This document shows, one piece after another, positions 39,601 to 50,935 of a DNA stretch of 64,000 nucleotides (position 1 is the first letter of the stretch; each line of letters opens with the position of its first letter). The notes under the pieces are model-generated. The model had not been told where the DNA came from. It worked only from the letters and a program-made list of their open reading frames with translations, and made no database searches. The stretch is from Galbula dea. Lineage: Eukaryota; Chordata; Aves; Piciformes; Galbulidae. The stretch lies in the NCBI GenBank assembly GCA_013399015.1, contig VWZX01010409.1:1-64000 (forward strand), given 5' to 3'. Position numbers and translations under genes: made by a program.

Positions 39601-42600
39601 TATGGAATATTGCAGTCTGCAGGTTCCTAAACTCAGTCTGGCCACTCACCTGCATGCTTGGGCACTGCTGGTTCCCTGGGGTGTTGGCTGGTCCCTGCTG
39701 GACATGGTGGTTCTCTGCAGTCCCATAGGACACTGTAACTAGTGATCACTGATAGTCCTTCAACACATATTGGTGAGCAAGCTGTAGTGGAAGGAGGTGC
39801 AGCAGTAGACATTTCATGGACCACTCAGTCTAAAGGAGTCCTTGCTACCTTGCTCTAAAAACTCAGAAAATGACCAATAGTCAAGTACATTGCAGTGCTT
39901 AATGTTTCAGGGTGAGTGTGAGCCAGAGCACAGAGGAATGACCAGTTCAGACCTAGGTCTTACCATTAAATTGGAGTCTGGCCTTACTGATCTTACAGTT
40001 TTTACAAGCTTCCAGCACCAAGCACTATGTCCTGAGCAGGGCAACTGCCAAGGCTGGATTCTCCCAACCCCTTGGGACTGTGGGGCACATACTGGGAGGC
40101 AGAAGCAGACATCATGCTGGCCAGCACCAGGCTTCACCACTTTGTGCTCTTTGGAAAACTAAGCATCATAAGGAAAGGATCTAGGTCTAACCTAGGTCAT
40201 GTGTCCAGCCCCAGTGGCAGGAGGACAGGAAAGGACTGTCCTGCCTGAGATGTGAAGAACCAGGGGAGACAGGAGTCAGTCTTGCAGGCTGGTCCCCAAA
40301 GCTGGTCCTTATCCCGGTGTGTGCAGGCACCGATCCCTGCATGCCAGGGATGCCATGCTTTGTGCTGACCCATTACTCTAGCCTGCAGAGTCAAGGAGTG
40401 GGAGGACAGTTTGGCAGTGAGCCGGGGCTGTAATGGTGCAGATGGCTGCTGAGAGAGGACGGTATATTCCTCAGGGACCATCCATTACATTTCCCAGCTC
40501 CTGCCTGTCAGGGAGGCTGCGCTCCCGGCTGTGTTTTTCCTTGCTGAGATGATTTGCCTTTCTGGCTGCTTAATGAACTGCTTTGACAGTTCAAATGGCC
40601 TTGCCTTGCTCATTGGAGCTGCAATGTGGTGCAGGGTCCTTTCCAAGCATCAGAGATGTGTGAAATGCAGCAGCAGGGTTTGCCTGGGTAAGGGCAGCAG
40701 GCAGCCCTTGGGGCAGCACTGGTACAAACTTCAAATACAGTGCTGGTACATTGGGGCTTAGACTTCCTGCAGGGCTAGGGGAATTGAAGCCACCCTAAAA
40801 GAGCTCTCCAGGGCTTCTCCTGGCTGGTGTGTCCCTGGAGAGGCCCTTGGGAGGTTTTCTCACACTCCAATTGGCCTGATCTTTCCCTGAGCTTCAGTTG
40901 TCATCCTCAGCTGAGGATGTAGGTTCACAGGAGCACCAATGCCTGTGAAGCTGGTGTTGGCATCAGTAGAGGGAGAAGGTTTGTGAGGAGACCTACAAGG
41001 ATGGCAGCAGTAGAGTGGTGGTTGGGTAACACCTCCTCTGAGTGCTGGAGCCCAGAACATTGCTTCACCTTCCTGTTTGTAGGAAGATGTGGTGCTTTGT
41101 GGCACCCTGTGCTCCTGCATGGGCTCGGCACGGTCTTGGCAGACTTGTGGCAGTTTCCTTGTTGGGCTTGGACCTGTCGCTCTCAGCTGGGCCTCTTCTC
41201 TTTCCTAGACATTCTTGGGGCAAATTCAAACCATCCTTCCTATAGGATCCCTGCCTGGCTGCAAAGGCAGGTCATAGCATCACCACAGCTGCATCCTCAA
41301 GGTGCAGGGTGCCAGTCACTTATCTGATGCCAAAGCACCTCGTCACCCCCCAGCAGCACCCTGACATGGCTGGCTCAGCATCCTAGGCTCATCAGGAGTG
41401 CTGCTCTAACACAAGGTGACAGGACTGGCAGTGGCTGGTGCATGAGGAGCGAGGGCACAGGCTGGCAGGGCCTGTCGCTCCACATCCCATCGCCTTTGCT
41501 GAGCAGCGGCCGCAGGGCATGCGGCAGTGGGGCACGTATGGCATGAAGCTGCGCGAAAGGTCGGTGTCAGGAAGGGCACTGAGAGGCTGCAGTTGTCTTG
41601 GGATAGCTGTTCTCCCAGATGGTCTCCCCTCCATGGATGGGTAGGAGGGGTTCTGGCAAGTGCTTTGGGCAAGGTTGACTCTTTGCTGGGAGAAAAAAAG
41701 CTGTTTGTTTCCTGGCTGAAAATGTTGAAGGATGGGTGCTAGCACTGTCCCAGTGCTGCAGAGACCTTCCCTTCCCACCAGCAGCTCTGGAGATTGGGGC
41801 ACGCAGCCAAGGAGGGGGCTGCACGTTGTGGGGAAGGTCTTGGTCCCTATTTGTGCTGCCCAGGTTGTGTCTGACCTGTGCTTCTGCCAGCCTAGTGGCC
41901 CTGGCATTCCTTGTGCTGCAGGTGACAGCCACATGCTCCTGTGCCAGCTGTGATCGAGATGGTGGTGGCTGGCAGGTGGGGGGGCACAGCCTTGTCCCTC
42001 TGCGGGATCAGACAGGCATTGCTGGAGGGCAGAGCCACTCTCTGTGCCAGGGCAATGGAAGACTGGGTGCTGGGCAAAGCAATGCAGGTGGCCAGTGAGG
42101 TGGGGGCTCAAACTGCAGAGGGCACTAGGAATTGGCCAAAGGTAGGGCCAGTCTAATCCTGAGCAGGTCTCCCTGGAGTTCCTTTCCCCTGCGTCTAAAT
42201 CCTGCTTGTGTCCCCTTGTATCAGTTGATGCTGCTCCTCCTCCAGCTCCCAGGCATCACTTTGGAGACCTACCCTCCTGGAGACAAGCCACCGGATGCTG
42301 GTCTCACACAAGCCCCAGGCCAACAGCTCTGCCTCAGCACATTTAACCCCCTCACCAAGGCCACTCTGACACCGTTCGATGAGACCAGAGGCATTGAGAG
42401 CTTTGCTGGGCCAGCAGCAATTCAGGGCTCCCTCAGACCCCTAGGCTCGCACCACTGTGCCCGTGGGCTTGCAAGGTGGCCGCAAGGGCAAGGAGACACT
42501 CAGCCCAGCATGAGCTTAAAAAAATAGGCATTTTTATTCCAATATCACTAGAGAATTAGGACCCAAGAGAGGACAGGATTACTCACATTTATCGATAGCC

Positions 42601-45600
42601 TTATTAGATTACTGCCTAAATAGCTGTGCTTTAGCAGCGCGTTTGTCCGTCTCAAGGAGAAGCAACGAAGGAGGTTGGTGCATCGGAGCCCTCGTTGTCC
42701 TTGGTGGCACAAGGAGGTCTGAGCAATGCGGGGCGGGCGCTGTACCGTGTCACCTAATCCTGCCTTGACTATTTACAGCTTCTTGGGAAGCAAAAGCTTG
42801 TAATGTTTGCTTGGCTGCATGGCTGGTTGGACACTGAGCTCCATCCCTCCTGTGTGGCCATGTCTGAGGAGAGGGTGCATACTCCTCTTGTGAGGCGGTC
42901 GTGTTCATCCTGCTTCTAGCCACCGTGGCTGGCATGGGCTGGGAGAGGAGGGTGGCATCGCCCTCCCCAGGGGTCCTGGCATGAATGAGGACAGTGCCCC
43001 ACTCATCACAGCTATTCCTTGGCCTGTGGGCTTCTGTGGTGGCTCTAGATTGGATCTCACGTGCCTGGTATGTGGCAGATCACCAGCCCCAGTGTCAGAG
43101 GTAGGGAGCTTGGCTGCCCATATGAAGTGGGGGTTCCTCAGGCATGCTGGGTTTGTCAGCATTATCCTTGTGCTAATGAGGTCATTGCTAGTGGCTTGCA
43201 CAAGGAACTCCTTGTTGGGCACTGACATGCCCCTGGCCCAAAACCCACCGGGATTTCATGGCTGAAGCAGTTGTGATGGTGCTGATCAACCTCATGGGTC
43301 GTGGTCAAGCCAGGAATTCGGGGTCCCCAATAATCCTGCTTCTCTCAGCGATGGAGGAGGACAGCTCTGAGGAGGCCCTGCTACGACACAATGGGGGTGT
43401 CCGAAAAGACAGAGCTGATGGACTCCGAGTCTGACTTGACCTGTAGGACCTTGGGGTGCTTGGGGTCAGGGAAGTCCTCACCGAGGGCCAGGCGAATCTT
43501 GCCATTCTGCGTCTCCCTGACAGGCTCAAGGAAGACCACGTGCTTGTTGGCACTGACCTTGCGGTTTGGCCCATCAGTGGCAGGGGGAGTGGTGCTGAGG
43601 ATAGAGGACTGAGCACTGCACTCCTGCGGAGGGCTGAGAGGAGCTGGTTTCTTGCAGCAGCTCAGGCAGCGGCAGGGCGTGAGGTATAAGTAGATGATCA
43701 CAAGAACTAGACTCACGATGCACCCCAGCAGCGTTGTGAGGCCAGTGCTGAAGGTCTCCCCCTCTGGCTTGGGGTAGTGGACTGTCACGTTGACTTCACA
43801 CAGCCTACTGAAATTGCGAGGGCTGTTGATGGCCAAACCCACGTAGACCCCTGAATGCCAGGGCTTGGCTGCTGCAATCTTCAGGCTGCCATTGTGGTAG
43901 ACCTCCAATGACCGGTTGCTGTTCCCCGGGTGTTTGATGGGCTCGTGGTGAGGGGAGATCCACATGTAGGTGGTGGCCTTGGGCGGCAGGCTGTTGTTGC
44001 AGGCAAGCAGGAGGGTCTGGCCCACCATCACGGGGAAGGGCACAGGGTGCACATCTTCAGGGCCTGCTGAGCAGTTCTCAAACATGGGGTTGTATTTGAG
44101 GAACTTGATAAGGGACCGGGGCACGTTGTCAGACACCTTGCAGGTGTGTTCCTCAAAGAAATCCTTCACGGAGCTGAAACCTTGCTGCTTCCAGCGCTGG
44201 AGCATTAGGTAGAGCGGGCAGCTGCACCTCACAGGGTTATTGTGCAGGTACAAGCCGTTCCTGATGTTTTCGGGCAATGCTGCCAGCTCCTCCACGGGGA
44301 TGCTGCTCAGGCTGTTGGAGGAGAGGTCCAGCGTGCGAAGGCTGTAGCTTCCCAGCCCCTGCACCGAGTGGAAGGGGAAAGTGGTCAGGTTATTCCAGCT
44401 CAAGTAGACTTTCCGCAGACCGCTCAGCTTGACGAAGGCGTTTTCATCCACTCGCGTAATGCGGTTGTTGTAGAGCAGCAGCTCCTCCAAGCTCACCAGT
44501 GCCTCGAAGTAGTGTCTCTCGACAGCGTGCAGGTGGTTGGAGGACATGTCGAGGTGCCGCAGGTAGGAGGCATTGTGGAAAGCCTGTCGAGAAAGGTCCT
44601 TAATCTTGTTGTGGCTGATGTGGAGGGCCTCAAGGTGTGGGAGGGCAGCCAGCCAGTGGTCGTGGAGCTGGGTGAGGGCATTGTGGCTGAGGTCCAGCGT
44701 GGTGGCAGTGGGTGGCAGTGCTTGGGGCACATGCTGAAGCGTCTGCCGGCTGCAGCTCAGCAGGTCGGAGGTGCAGATGCAGGCACGGGGGCAGTGGCGG
44801 GGCAGGGGAGGGCGGTGGGGAGCATGGCCATGGGCACACAGCTGGAGCAGCAGCAGAAGCTTTGCCACCCATGACCAGATAGGGTCTGCGGGCACCCGTG
44901 GGGACATTGTGCCGGGTAGGAGCCTCTGTGCAGCCCGGCAACAGTCAGGCTTGACGAGACCACGGTCTTCCCCGGTATCCCCCTCTGCTGGCTTGTGGGG
45001 GGAGGGGGCTCTAGCAAGCATCTGCAGACACCCCTTTACACCCTGCAAAGGAGGATTCCAATTCCAACCGTGGGGCTTGGTGAGAGTTAAAGGGCAGCAT
45101 CGCCCTGCCCAGTTCTGCCGCGTCTCATGCGAGGCTGCTGCATACCTGTGCTCTGGCTGGCCGTGGGCTGCCCAGCACTCGCGTGCAGGTGGAACCAGTG
45201 TCTGGCATCAGTAGGCTGAGACGCTCCAGCGTTCCAGGGCTGTGTTTTGGGCTTGGTGAATGCCTCGCTGCCTCCTGGAGCCGTGTGTCCCTGGAGCGCA
45301 AAGTTTCTTACAGCTCAGCATCCCCATGCTCCGGTCCCCGGTGAGCCCTGTCCGGTGTCCAGCAGCCTCCCAGTCAGTATCTCCCAGGCAGCTGGGCTCG
45401 CTGCGGGAACGCGGTCCCGCTCCTACCCCTATTTATTTACGTGCTGGCAGTGCGCAGCGTGTGGGCCGGGCAGGATCCCATTGGTCCTGGCGTGGGGAGT
45501 GGTGGCCGTGGTGGTGGCTGTGACTGTGGCCATCCTGCGAGTGGGCAGGGCGATGCGAAGCCAGCACCAGCCCTGCTTGGTGGCTTGGCCCCAGGGACGC

Positions 45601-47850
45601 TCAGGGCCACTTTGCCGACCCTCCAACCTTACCGGTGTGCAGCTGCTGTCCCTCTCACTGGAGACCGGCAACCTTGACTGGTTGTAATCCGTAAGGCAGC
45701 TGTGCTGGCTGCCCCATAATTGCGAGATGATTGCCTCTGGGAAGATGCTGAAATAAACCCACCCCCATCTTCACCTCTGGGAGCCTCTGAGTCCCATCCT
45801 GCACTCAGGCTAGGAGCAGGCATGGCAGTCGTTCCGCACCCTCCACTGCTGCAGCTTAGCACCCAGTCGTGGTCCTTCCCGCTGCTCTCATCCTCACCAC
45901 CCCCTGCATGAGCTGGCAGGGACCTCCCCCAACACCCCCAGGCAGGGGGTGAGCAGAGCCTGGTTGGGTCCTCACCGCAGAGGGTGTGCTGCAGGGAGGG
46001 GGTGGCCACAGGGTGAAGGACAAGACGTGCAGGAATGTCATTACCCAGAGCCCTGAGCGTTAGTGGGAAGCGGAAAGCTGGGCTGGGGAATTGGTTTCCA
46101 TTAGAGCAGTAAAAAAGCTAATTTGGCTGTTGCGGCTGCTGTGATGTGAATCAAGGGCTGTTAACCCCCTGCACCCCGACCCAGGCTTCTCCCTGCCGCC
46201 GGGGTGGCTCTGCTTGCCCAAGGGCAGGCCACAGAGCCAGCCCTGTTCCTTGACAAGGGTCATGACACTGGTGACTGATGGAGACAGTCATTAAGGTGCC
46301 CTTCATCTGCCCTACCTGTCCCCACTGATTCTTGAAGCCAGGGAGAACCACCAGTGCTCCCCGTTGCCTTGGGGGGGGGGGCGGGGTGTGGAAACAGCCA
46401 CTTGCCCTGGGGACAGCCTGAGCTGTTCCTGTGGTGCAGGGCAAGGACCATAGTCTCCAGCATGAGGCTGCTGCTGCATCTCTCCCTTTACCCTTGCAGT
46501 GCTGTGAAGCAAGGATGATGCTGGCTGCTTCAGCCACCCTGCAGCTCCCCAGGCTCACAGGGCACAAGGGCTGCAGCCTCAGCAAGTGCTAATGCACTGT
46601 ATCGATCCCCAGAGCAGTGGAGGAGGATTACTGCCCTTTGGCTGCAGTTGAGCAGCTTCTCCAGTTCCATGCTGCAAGCTGTTGCGGGCGGGGGAGAGGG
46701 AAATGGAGACAGGACCCAGCTGGGGAAACAGCTGGGTGGCCTTTGACTGCAGGGTGGATTGTACATAGGGTAGAGGTCTGACTGTGTCCTTTTGCAGGGC
46801 TGAGCGTGCGACAGCAGTGCTGCTGGCAGACCCCTGCTTCCAGCTGCGCTCTATCCAGTACCTGCTGGGCCATGCCGAGCCCTCGGCCCTGGCAGCTGCT
46901 GCCCCAGCCACAGACAAGCGCCATTTCTCCCTGCACACCTGTAAGTGTCATCACTGGGCCGTGCCCACCACCCAGCTGTGTCTGGGCTGGTGGAAGGGAG
47001 GGAGCAGAGCTGCTGGTGTTCATGTCACCTGCAACATATCTCGATTCCCTTAGCCCTGGGGACAGGGGTCCACAGCTTCTCCCCTCTTGTCCCCCCAGTT
47101 GTGGCACTTGGGAAGGGGCTGTGTCTGGTGCCTGCATTTTAAGCAGCACTTTTGTCCCTTTACAGTTAACAATGTTCAGCTTGCTGCACCTAGTATGGGG
47201 ATCCCTGTCCCCAGCACTTCTCCTTGTCCTGGCAGGTCCCCAAGGGCAGCTGTAAACCCCACACATACTCCATGCATCACTCAGCAGCCTCAGGGCAGCC
47301 TCAGGGCCACAGTCACCCCACACACACCCCGGTTTGTCCCCACAGACACGGAGTACATCAGCACTGAGGAGCTGGCAAAGGTGGAGAAGATGCTGAGCCA
47401 CCTAAGTGAGGAGTCCAAGCAGGCAGCTGCCACCACACTGGTGAGTCCCTCCCAGCCCAGTACCCATGCTCAGCAGCAGCCTCAGCTCCTGGCACAGCTG
47501 CCCTGGGACATAGGTTTTCTGCTGGCACTGCTAACTACCTAGTGCCTCCCACAGCCCACCAGCGAGGAAGACCTATGCCCCATCTGCTACGCACACCCTA
47601 TCTCGGCCATCTTCAGACCCTGCTCCCACAAGTCATGCAAGTGAGTAGCCCTCATGTGTGACCCTCCCCTCACCCCCACTAGGATGACTGCCAGCCCTTG
47701 GTGTGCCCATGCCCTGTGAGGGAAACCTTGCACTCTTTCCTCTGTTGCAGAGCCTGTATCAACCAGCACCTGATGAACAACAAGGACTGCTTCTTCTGCA
47801 AGGCCACCATCACGGGGGTAGATGACTTCACCAAGCCAGCCAGCTCGTAG
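2956..47850 (+). CDS. RNF123: RNF123 (KPC1) E3 ubiquitin-protein ligase, 38 coding exons
   Basis: RNF123 is the catalytic subunit of the cytoplasmic KPC ubiquitin ligase, which with UBAC1 ubiquitinates p27Kip1 and also acts on NF-kB p105. Coding exons: 2956-3037, 3968-4052, 6534-6613, 7455-7552, 8745-8799, 9101-9186, 9912-9998, 10524-10591, 11500-11625, 12357-12471, 13290-13394, 13521-13646, 14185-14277, 14468-14541, 15022-15139, 15602-15701, 16194-16255, 16345-16416, 17071-17191, 17972-18073, 19277-19383, 19906-20104, 21015-21160, 21339-21422, 22042-22149, 24565-24742, 25743-25817, 26216-26303, 26562-26649, 26780-26864, 33834-33973, 34160-34348, 35344-35419, 36284-36368, 46798-46940, 47346-47440, 47555-47640, 47751-47850. 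They sum to 3927 nt, or 1308 codons plus stop, with matching phase at every junction. The human protein is about 1314 residues. The start ATG has A at -3 and an in-frame TGA two codons upstream. Identity rests on near-continuous similarity to the family as I know it. Individual exon edges could be off in a few cases. Confidence 0.97.
7455..12471 (+). CDS. RNF123: RNF123 exons 5-11: SPRY domain, residues 83-294
   Basis: This block encodes the SPRY (B30.2-like) protein-interaction domain, about residues 85-257. Visible landmarks are [18 protein letters not shown], the core [62 protein letters not shown] and [20 protein letters not shown]. These fit the usual SPRY order of beta strands, with an Asp-Gly-type turn before the final strands. 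Exon 10 ends inside an Arg codon at an AT-AC U12-type intron, and exon 11 resumes with Tyr-Pro-Val-Glu-Gly. Confidence 0.96.
11626..12356 (+). other. RNF123: U12-type AT-AC intron (RNF123 intron 10)
   Basis: The intron begins ATATCCTTT at 11626, the U12 5' splice consensus. It ends in AC at 12355-12356, with a U12-like branch site CCTTAAC at 12340-12346, 11 bases before the 3' end. Spliced this way, the Arg codon is CG|T and the protein reads R-Y-P-V-E-G-Y, the same length as the mammalian protein. A U2-style GT-AG alternative (donor at 11637, acceptor AG at 12363-12364) is also in frame but adds one Leu. Confidence 0.85.
13290..20104 (+). CDS. RNF123: RNF123 exons 12-23: central helical region, residues 295-721
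   Basis: This is the long central scaffold, with no named catalytic domain. Recognisable stretches include [53 protein letters not shown], the basic [36 protein letters not shown] and [18 protein letters not shown]. An acidic DDLDEDEE run lies near residue 645, followed by the conserved [19 protein letters not shown]. Exon 15 to exon 16 crosses a second U12-type intron. All exon phases agree. Confidence 0.95.
14542..15021 (+). other. RNF123: U12-type GT-AG intron (RNF123 intron 15)
   Basis: The donor is GTATCCTTTG at 14542, a match to the U12 5' splice consensus. The 3' end has TGCTTTAAC at 15003-15011 as a plausible U12 branch site, with the branch A about 11 bases before the AG at 15020-15021 and no long pyrimidine tract. 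Splicing CT|C restores the conserved Asn-Val-Leu-Phe-Asp-Val. Confidence 0.85.
20540..20914 (+). mobile_element. CR1 LINE, 5'-truncated 3' end
   Basis: This matches the 3' part of avian CR1 elements as I know them. It runs from the block around GGGAGACCTTATCAGCC through AGATTTAGACAAGATGTAAGGA and the GGTGGTAGATGCCCCATC block. It continues to GGTTGGACTTGATGACCTC and ends in two TTCTGTGA-type units. It is in sense orientation within RNF123 intron 23 and ends about 100 bp before exon 24. CR1 elements are usually 5'-truncated, as here. Confidence 0.9.
21015..36368 (+). CDS. RNF123: RNF123 exons 24-35: C-terminal scaffold, residues 721-1168
   Basis: These exons encode highly conserved helical sequence, including [143 protein letters not shown] and [18 protein letters not shown]. 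Exons 24-31 are compact and are then separated from exon 32 by a 7 kb intron. Exon 35 ends in phase 2 after Asp-Thr-Asp-Gly-Gln. A 10.4 kb intron holding AMIGO3 follows. Confidence 0.95.
30180..30800 (-). repeat. Decayed non-LTR retrotransposon-like fragment
   Basis: Read on the - strand, this AT-rich block resembles CR1-type element sequence. A weak open stretch includes Ala-Asp-Lys-Val-Glu-Ala-Phe-Asn. The 193-codon open frame on the + strand is hydrophobic, has no homologue I recognise and is probably incidental. The assignment is tentative and based on texture rather than an alignment. Confidence 0.3.
31300..32420 (+). repeat. Old CR1-like fragment(s)
   Basis: The block around 32165-32225 (GAGAAACTGCACAGGCTGGA, GTTTGAAAAGCTATTGG, GGTCTGAAATCATGG) and the A-rich segment around 31390-31510 resemble degenerate CR1 internal and 3' sequence in sense orientation. 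Divergence is high, so the boundaries are approximate. Confidence 0.35.
42533..42538 (-). terminator. AMIGO3: AMIGO3 polyadenylation signal AATAAA
   Basis: The - strand reads AATAAA here, about 840 bases past the AMIGO3 stop codon. No earlier equally good hexamer was noted, giving a 3' UTR of about 0.86 kb, from 43380 down to about 42515. Confidence 0.6.
43381..44907 (-). CDS. AMIGO3: AMIGO3, LRR and Ig domain transmembrane adhesion protein
   Basis: AMIGO3 is a type I plasma-membrane protein of the amphoterin-induced gene and ORF family, linked to homophilic adhesion and neurite growth. A single uninterrupted exon encodes 508 residues (human 504). It has a signal peptide (1-28, with [12 protein letters not shown]) and an LRR N-cap with C39, C43, C45 and C52. 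About six LRRs follow (70-220), then an LRR C-cap with C228, C230, C256 and C279. An Ig-like domain (290-376), a membrane helix (about 388-409) and a Ser-rich tail with [11 protein letters not shown] complete it. The start at 44907 is chosen because it is followed by the signal peptide and has A at -3. An in-frame ATG at 45021 has a weak context. The usual second Ig cysteine is Gly357. The gene lies antisense inside RNF123 intron 35, as in mammals. Confidence 0.96.
   Translation of the reverse strand: MSPRVPADPIWSWVAKLLLLLQLCAHGHAPHRPPLPRHCPRACICTSDLLSCSRQTLQHVPQALPPTATTLDLSHNALTQLHDHWLAALPHLEALHISHNKIKDLSRQAFHNASYLRHLDMSSNHLHAVERHYFEALVSLEELLLYNNRITRVDENAFVKLSGLRKVYLSWNNLTTFPFHSVQGLGSYSLRTLDLSSNSLSSIPVEELAALPENIRNGLYLHNNPVRCSCPLYLMLQRWKQQGFSSVKDFFEEHTCKVSDNVPRSLIKFLKYNPMFENCSAGPEDVHPVPFPVMVGQTLLLACNNSLPPKATTYMWISPHHEPIKHPGNSNRSLEVYHNGSLKIAAAKPWHSGVYVGLAINSPRNFSRLCEVNVTVHYPKPEGETFSTGLTTLLGCIVSLVLVIIYLYLTPCRCLSCCKKPAPLSPPQECSAQSSILSTTPPATDGPNRKVSANKHVVFLEPVRETQNGKIRLALGEDFPDPKHPKVLQVKSDSESISSVFSDTPIVS
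45043..45060 (-). promoter_or_regulatory. AMIGO3: Probable 3' splice site upstream of the AMIGO3 coding exon
   Basis: On the - strand a pyrimidine-rich TCCTCCTTTGCAG ends at 45043, so the coding exon would start at 45042. AMIGO genes generally carry a non-coding first exon spliced to one coding exon. The matching upstream exon is not identified. A TATA-like AAATAAATA on the - strand near 45430 is an alternative if the gene is unspliced. Confidence 0.45.
46798..47850 (+). CDS. RNF123: RNF123 exons 36-39: RING finger and C-terminus, residues 1168-1308
   Basis: The last four exons carry the ubiquitin-ligase RING. The C3HC4 zinc ligands are C1255 and C1258 (LCPICYAHP), C1270, H1272, C1275 and C1278 ([11 protein letters not shown]), and C1289 and C1292 (DCFFC). 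All eight are present, so the ligase should be active. The loop before His reads Cys-Ser-His, where Cys-Gly-His is common in RING proteins. The C-terminal tail after the RING is only about 16 residues and ends at TAG 47848-47850. Confidence 0.96.
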
Positions 47851-48209
47851 CATCCAGCACCACACTGTGGGCTCCCCGAGCTGAGCAACTGGCTTCCCCC
47901 CAAATGCTCATCCTGCCCACAGGGCCAGGACCCAGCTCCAGGGCCACAGCATGGAGCAGGGGCTGCTGGGAGGGAAAGGCTGCCGGGGCGGGGAGGCCTG
48001 ATGCCAGGCTCTGGGGCCAGTGTCCCCCTTGCCCAGCACCATTCTGTCCCACGGGCCGTTCTCAGGGAGGGGAGCCCCAGCTCTGTGGCAGTGCTGGGAA
48101 CACGTGGCAGCCCCCATGCCGGGGTTGGGGGGGGGGGGGGGCGGAGCTAGGTTGGGCAATTGGGCTGTTAACTTGCTCCTGGCTGGGGGCTGACTTCATG
48201 AAATGCAGC

Positions 48210-48215
48210 ATTAAA
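48210..48215 (+). terminator. RNF123: RNF123 polyadenylation signal ATTAAA
   Basis: ATTAAA lies 360 bases past the RNF123 stop, followed by a T-rich and then a G-rich stretch, as expected around a cleavage site near 48230. The 3' UTR includes a run of 15 G at 48127-48141. Confidence 0.7.
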
Positions 48216-48336
48216 TTATTCTTCCTTACTTGGTTGCCATGAGACATGGGGGTGGGAAGGCAGGCCAGCCCTGCTGAGTGACCCAGCCCTCAGGCCATGC
48301 TCAGATTATGCTCAGTGGTAAATGGAAATATAAATA

Positions 48337-48342
48337 TTTAAT
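48337..48342 (-). terminator. GMPPB: GMPPB polyadenylation signal ATTAAA
   Basis: Read on the - strand this is ATTAAA, only about 40 bases past the GMPPB stop codon. The predicted 3' UTR is very short (about 60-75 nt) and ends roughly 80-100 bp from the RNF123 cleavage site on the opposite strand. Confidence 0.65.
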
Positions 48343-48380
48343 CCAAGCAGAGCCTGGAGTGCAGAGCCCACAGGGGGCTG

Positions 48381-50621
<2,241 letters not shown>

Positions 50622-50935
50622 CCCGCCGCGGGCCGCGACACGTCAGTGCCTGGCGCGCCTGCCGCGTCAGCGCCGCACGGCACGGCCCGCCCCCGCTCCC
50701 GCCCCGGGTCCTAGCGCCGGCCGCTGGGCCTGCTACCCACCCGGGTCCTGCTGCCCGCCCCAGGTCTTAGCGCCCGCTCCGCGTCCTGGCGCCGGTTGTG
50801 GAGCCTACTGCCTCTGCTCAGGCTCCCAGCGCCCGCCCCACAGTACCCACCCCGCATCGCAGCGCCTACCCTGGGTCCTTCCGCCGGCCTGGGTCCTAGC
50901 GCTAGCTTCGGGCTCTATCGGTCGTCCCCGAGTCT
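50622..50935 (-). promoter_or_regulatory. GMPPB: GMPPB CpG-rich promoter with tandem repeats
   Basis: Immediately upstream of the GMPPB ATG the sequence is densely CpG-rich with no TATA box. Within 20-45 bp of the ATG lie a TGACGTGT on the - strand (50638-50645, CRE- or UPR-element-like) and GGCGCGCC near 50652. From 50706 to 50902 a GGGTCCTAGCGCC-like motif recurs eight times. The transcription start is not determined. Confidence 0.6.

Larger units (their letters stand above)
36369..46797 (+). other. RNF123: RNF123 intron 35 (10.4 kb), host intron of AMIGO3
   Basis: The largest intron in the window. It holds the antisense AMIGO3 gene near its 3' end, a candidate 47-nt frame-shifting exon at 36666-36712, an isolated CpG-dense patch at 41430-41600, and a run of 11 G at 46371-46381. 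The stretch 36720-41400 shows nothing else I can identify. Confidence 0.7.

Noticed and set aside
44242..44874. 210-codon open frame on the + strand
   Set aside because: It is the exact complement of the AMIGO3 LRR coding region. Val/Gln-rich complement translations are typical of LRR genes.
46628..47401. 257-codon open frame on the - strand
   Set aside because: It is antisense to RNF123 exons 36-37 and the intron between them, and resembles no family I recognise.
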